Assembly: GCA_003542655.1 (NCBI GenBank)
Contig: DPKF01000103.1
Span: forward strand, 1-8,399
Origin: Holosporales bacterium
Lineage (GTDB): Bacteria > Pseudomonadota > Alphaproteobacteria > Paracaedibacterales > UBA11393
DNA: 8,399 bases
Reading direction: 5' to 3'
Made by a program: the position numbers and the translations under genes. Under the pieces are notes generated by a model. That model had not been told where the DNA came from, did not search any database, and was given only the letters and a program-made list of their open reading frames with translations. Below, in pieces: positions 7,961 through 8,399 of this stretch; positions within the stretch are counted from its first letter, which is position 1; each line of letters opens with the position of its first letter.

Positions 7961-7966
7961 TATAAT
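7961..7966 (+). promoter_or_regulatory. Candidate -10 element upstream of the last gene
   Basis: A perfect TATAAT lies 39 bases before the ATG at 8006, in the 80-bp gap after the 683-residue protein gene. No good -35 box is seen at normal spacing. If real, it would give a leader of about 30 bases. Read-through from the upstream gene is equally possible, since no clear terminator hairpin is seen in the gap. Confidence 0.3.
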
Positions 7967-8005
7967 GGCATATAGTTGATAGACGGTTTTAAAAAGTTGA
8001 TAAAA

Positions 8006-8399
8006 ATGATTAAAAGAACGTTGATGCTATGGTTGTTGTTTTCTATAACCTTAGTTTCTGCTGCATCTTCTGTGTCAGACCCAGCTGTTCACCATAACGC
8101 TGACCACGCTGAAAATGCGCAATATTTTCAAAAGGTTGACTCTTTTTTAGATGGTTTGAATGATAAATCAAAACGCACTGAATGTGTACGTGATATTAGG
8201 CGTACAGTTGAAGAAAATTTTTTTAACTTTAGCCAATTGAAACATTTTATATTTTACATACTAAAATTATTTATTATTGTTTTATTATATTTTGCCTTAA
8301 AACGTTTAGGCCTTAAGATAACGTCTTATCAAATAGATCTTTTACATAAAAGACAGCTGCAAAACATATCGAAAAATATTGATATATCAGAGAATTTAT
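8006..8399 (+). CDS. Hypothetical exported/membrane protein, 3' truncated by the window edge
   Basis: The frame is open from ATG 8006 through the last base, giving 131 codons with no stop. Residues 1-19 form a Sec signal peptide: MIKR, a Leu/Trp/Phe-rich core, then VSA before AASS, with likely cleavage after A19. A hydrophilic segment of about 60 residues follows, with three histidines close together (H29, H30, H34) and one cysteine (C60). A strongly hydrophobic segment at about 80-98 (HFIFYILKLFIIVLLYFALK, containing K87) is probably a transmembrane helix. The K/R residues after it (K99, R100, K104) suggest N-terminal part outside and C-terminal part in the cytoplasm. After that, charged helical sequence runs off the window. 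There is no obvious Shine-Dalgarno sequence; an in-frame TTG lies three codons upstream and an internal ATG is at codon 7. I recognise no family. It lies 80 bp downstream of another signal-peptide gene in the same orientation, so co-expression is possible. Confidence 0.75.
   Translation, partial: MIKRTLMLWLLFSITLVSAASSVSDPAVHHNADHAENAQYFQKVDSFLDGLNDKSKRTECVRDIRRTVEENFFNFSQLKHFIFYILKLFIIVLLYFALKRLGLKITSYQIDLLHKRQLQNISKNIDISENL

Overview
The window is AT-rich (roughly one third G+C by eye). It holds two well-recognised housekeeping genes and three genes I cannot assign to a family. The large NAD-glutamate dehydrogenase and the RppH-type Nudix hydrolase both resemble alphaproteobacterial versions. 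The low G+C and the genes for exported proteins of unknown function fit a host-associated or intracellular bacterium, for example Holosporales- or Rickettsiales-like. Another AT-rich intracellular lineage, such as Dependentiae carrying transferred genes, cannot be excluded. No rRNA, tRNA, CRISPR array, insertion sequence, integrase or attachment site was seen.

Layout: (1) 1-381 is the 3' end of a plus-strand gene for a helical, possibly TPR-like protein, closed by a hairpin terminator at 399-444. (2) 499-5226 encodes a complete 1575-residue NAD-dependent glutamate dehydrogenase. (3) 5206-5667 on the minus strand is rppH, convergent with the dehydrogenase gene and overlapping its 3' end by 21 bp. 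(4) 5668-5873 is a divergent intergenic region with candidate promoters in both directions. (5) 5874-7925 encodes an unrecognised 683-residue exported helical protein with an internal duplication. (6) From 8006 to the window edge is the start of another unrecognised exported or membrane protein.

The dehydrogenase feeds glutamate carbon into the TCA cycle as 2-oxoglutarate. RppH removes pyrophosphate from the 5' ends of mRNAs to start their decay. Nothing in the sequence links these two functionally; they are neighbours that share only their 3' ends. The two rightmost genes lie in the same orientation, 80 bp apart, and both begin with Sec-type signal peptides, so they may form a small envelope or secretion locus. 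That link is inference.

The most unusual observation is inside the 683-residue protein. Residues 95-190 and 227-322 align without gaps at a constant offset of 132 residues, with about 23 identities, and a weaker third copy may follow. This looks like an ancient repeat domain with no family I can name.
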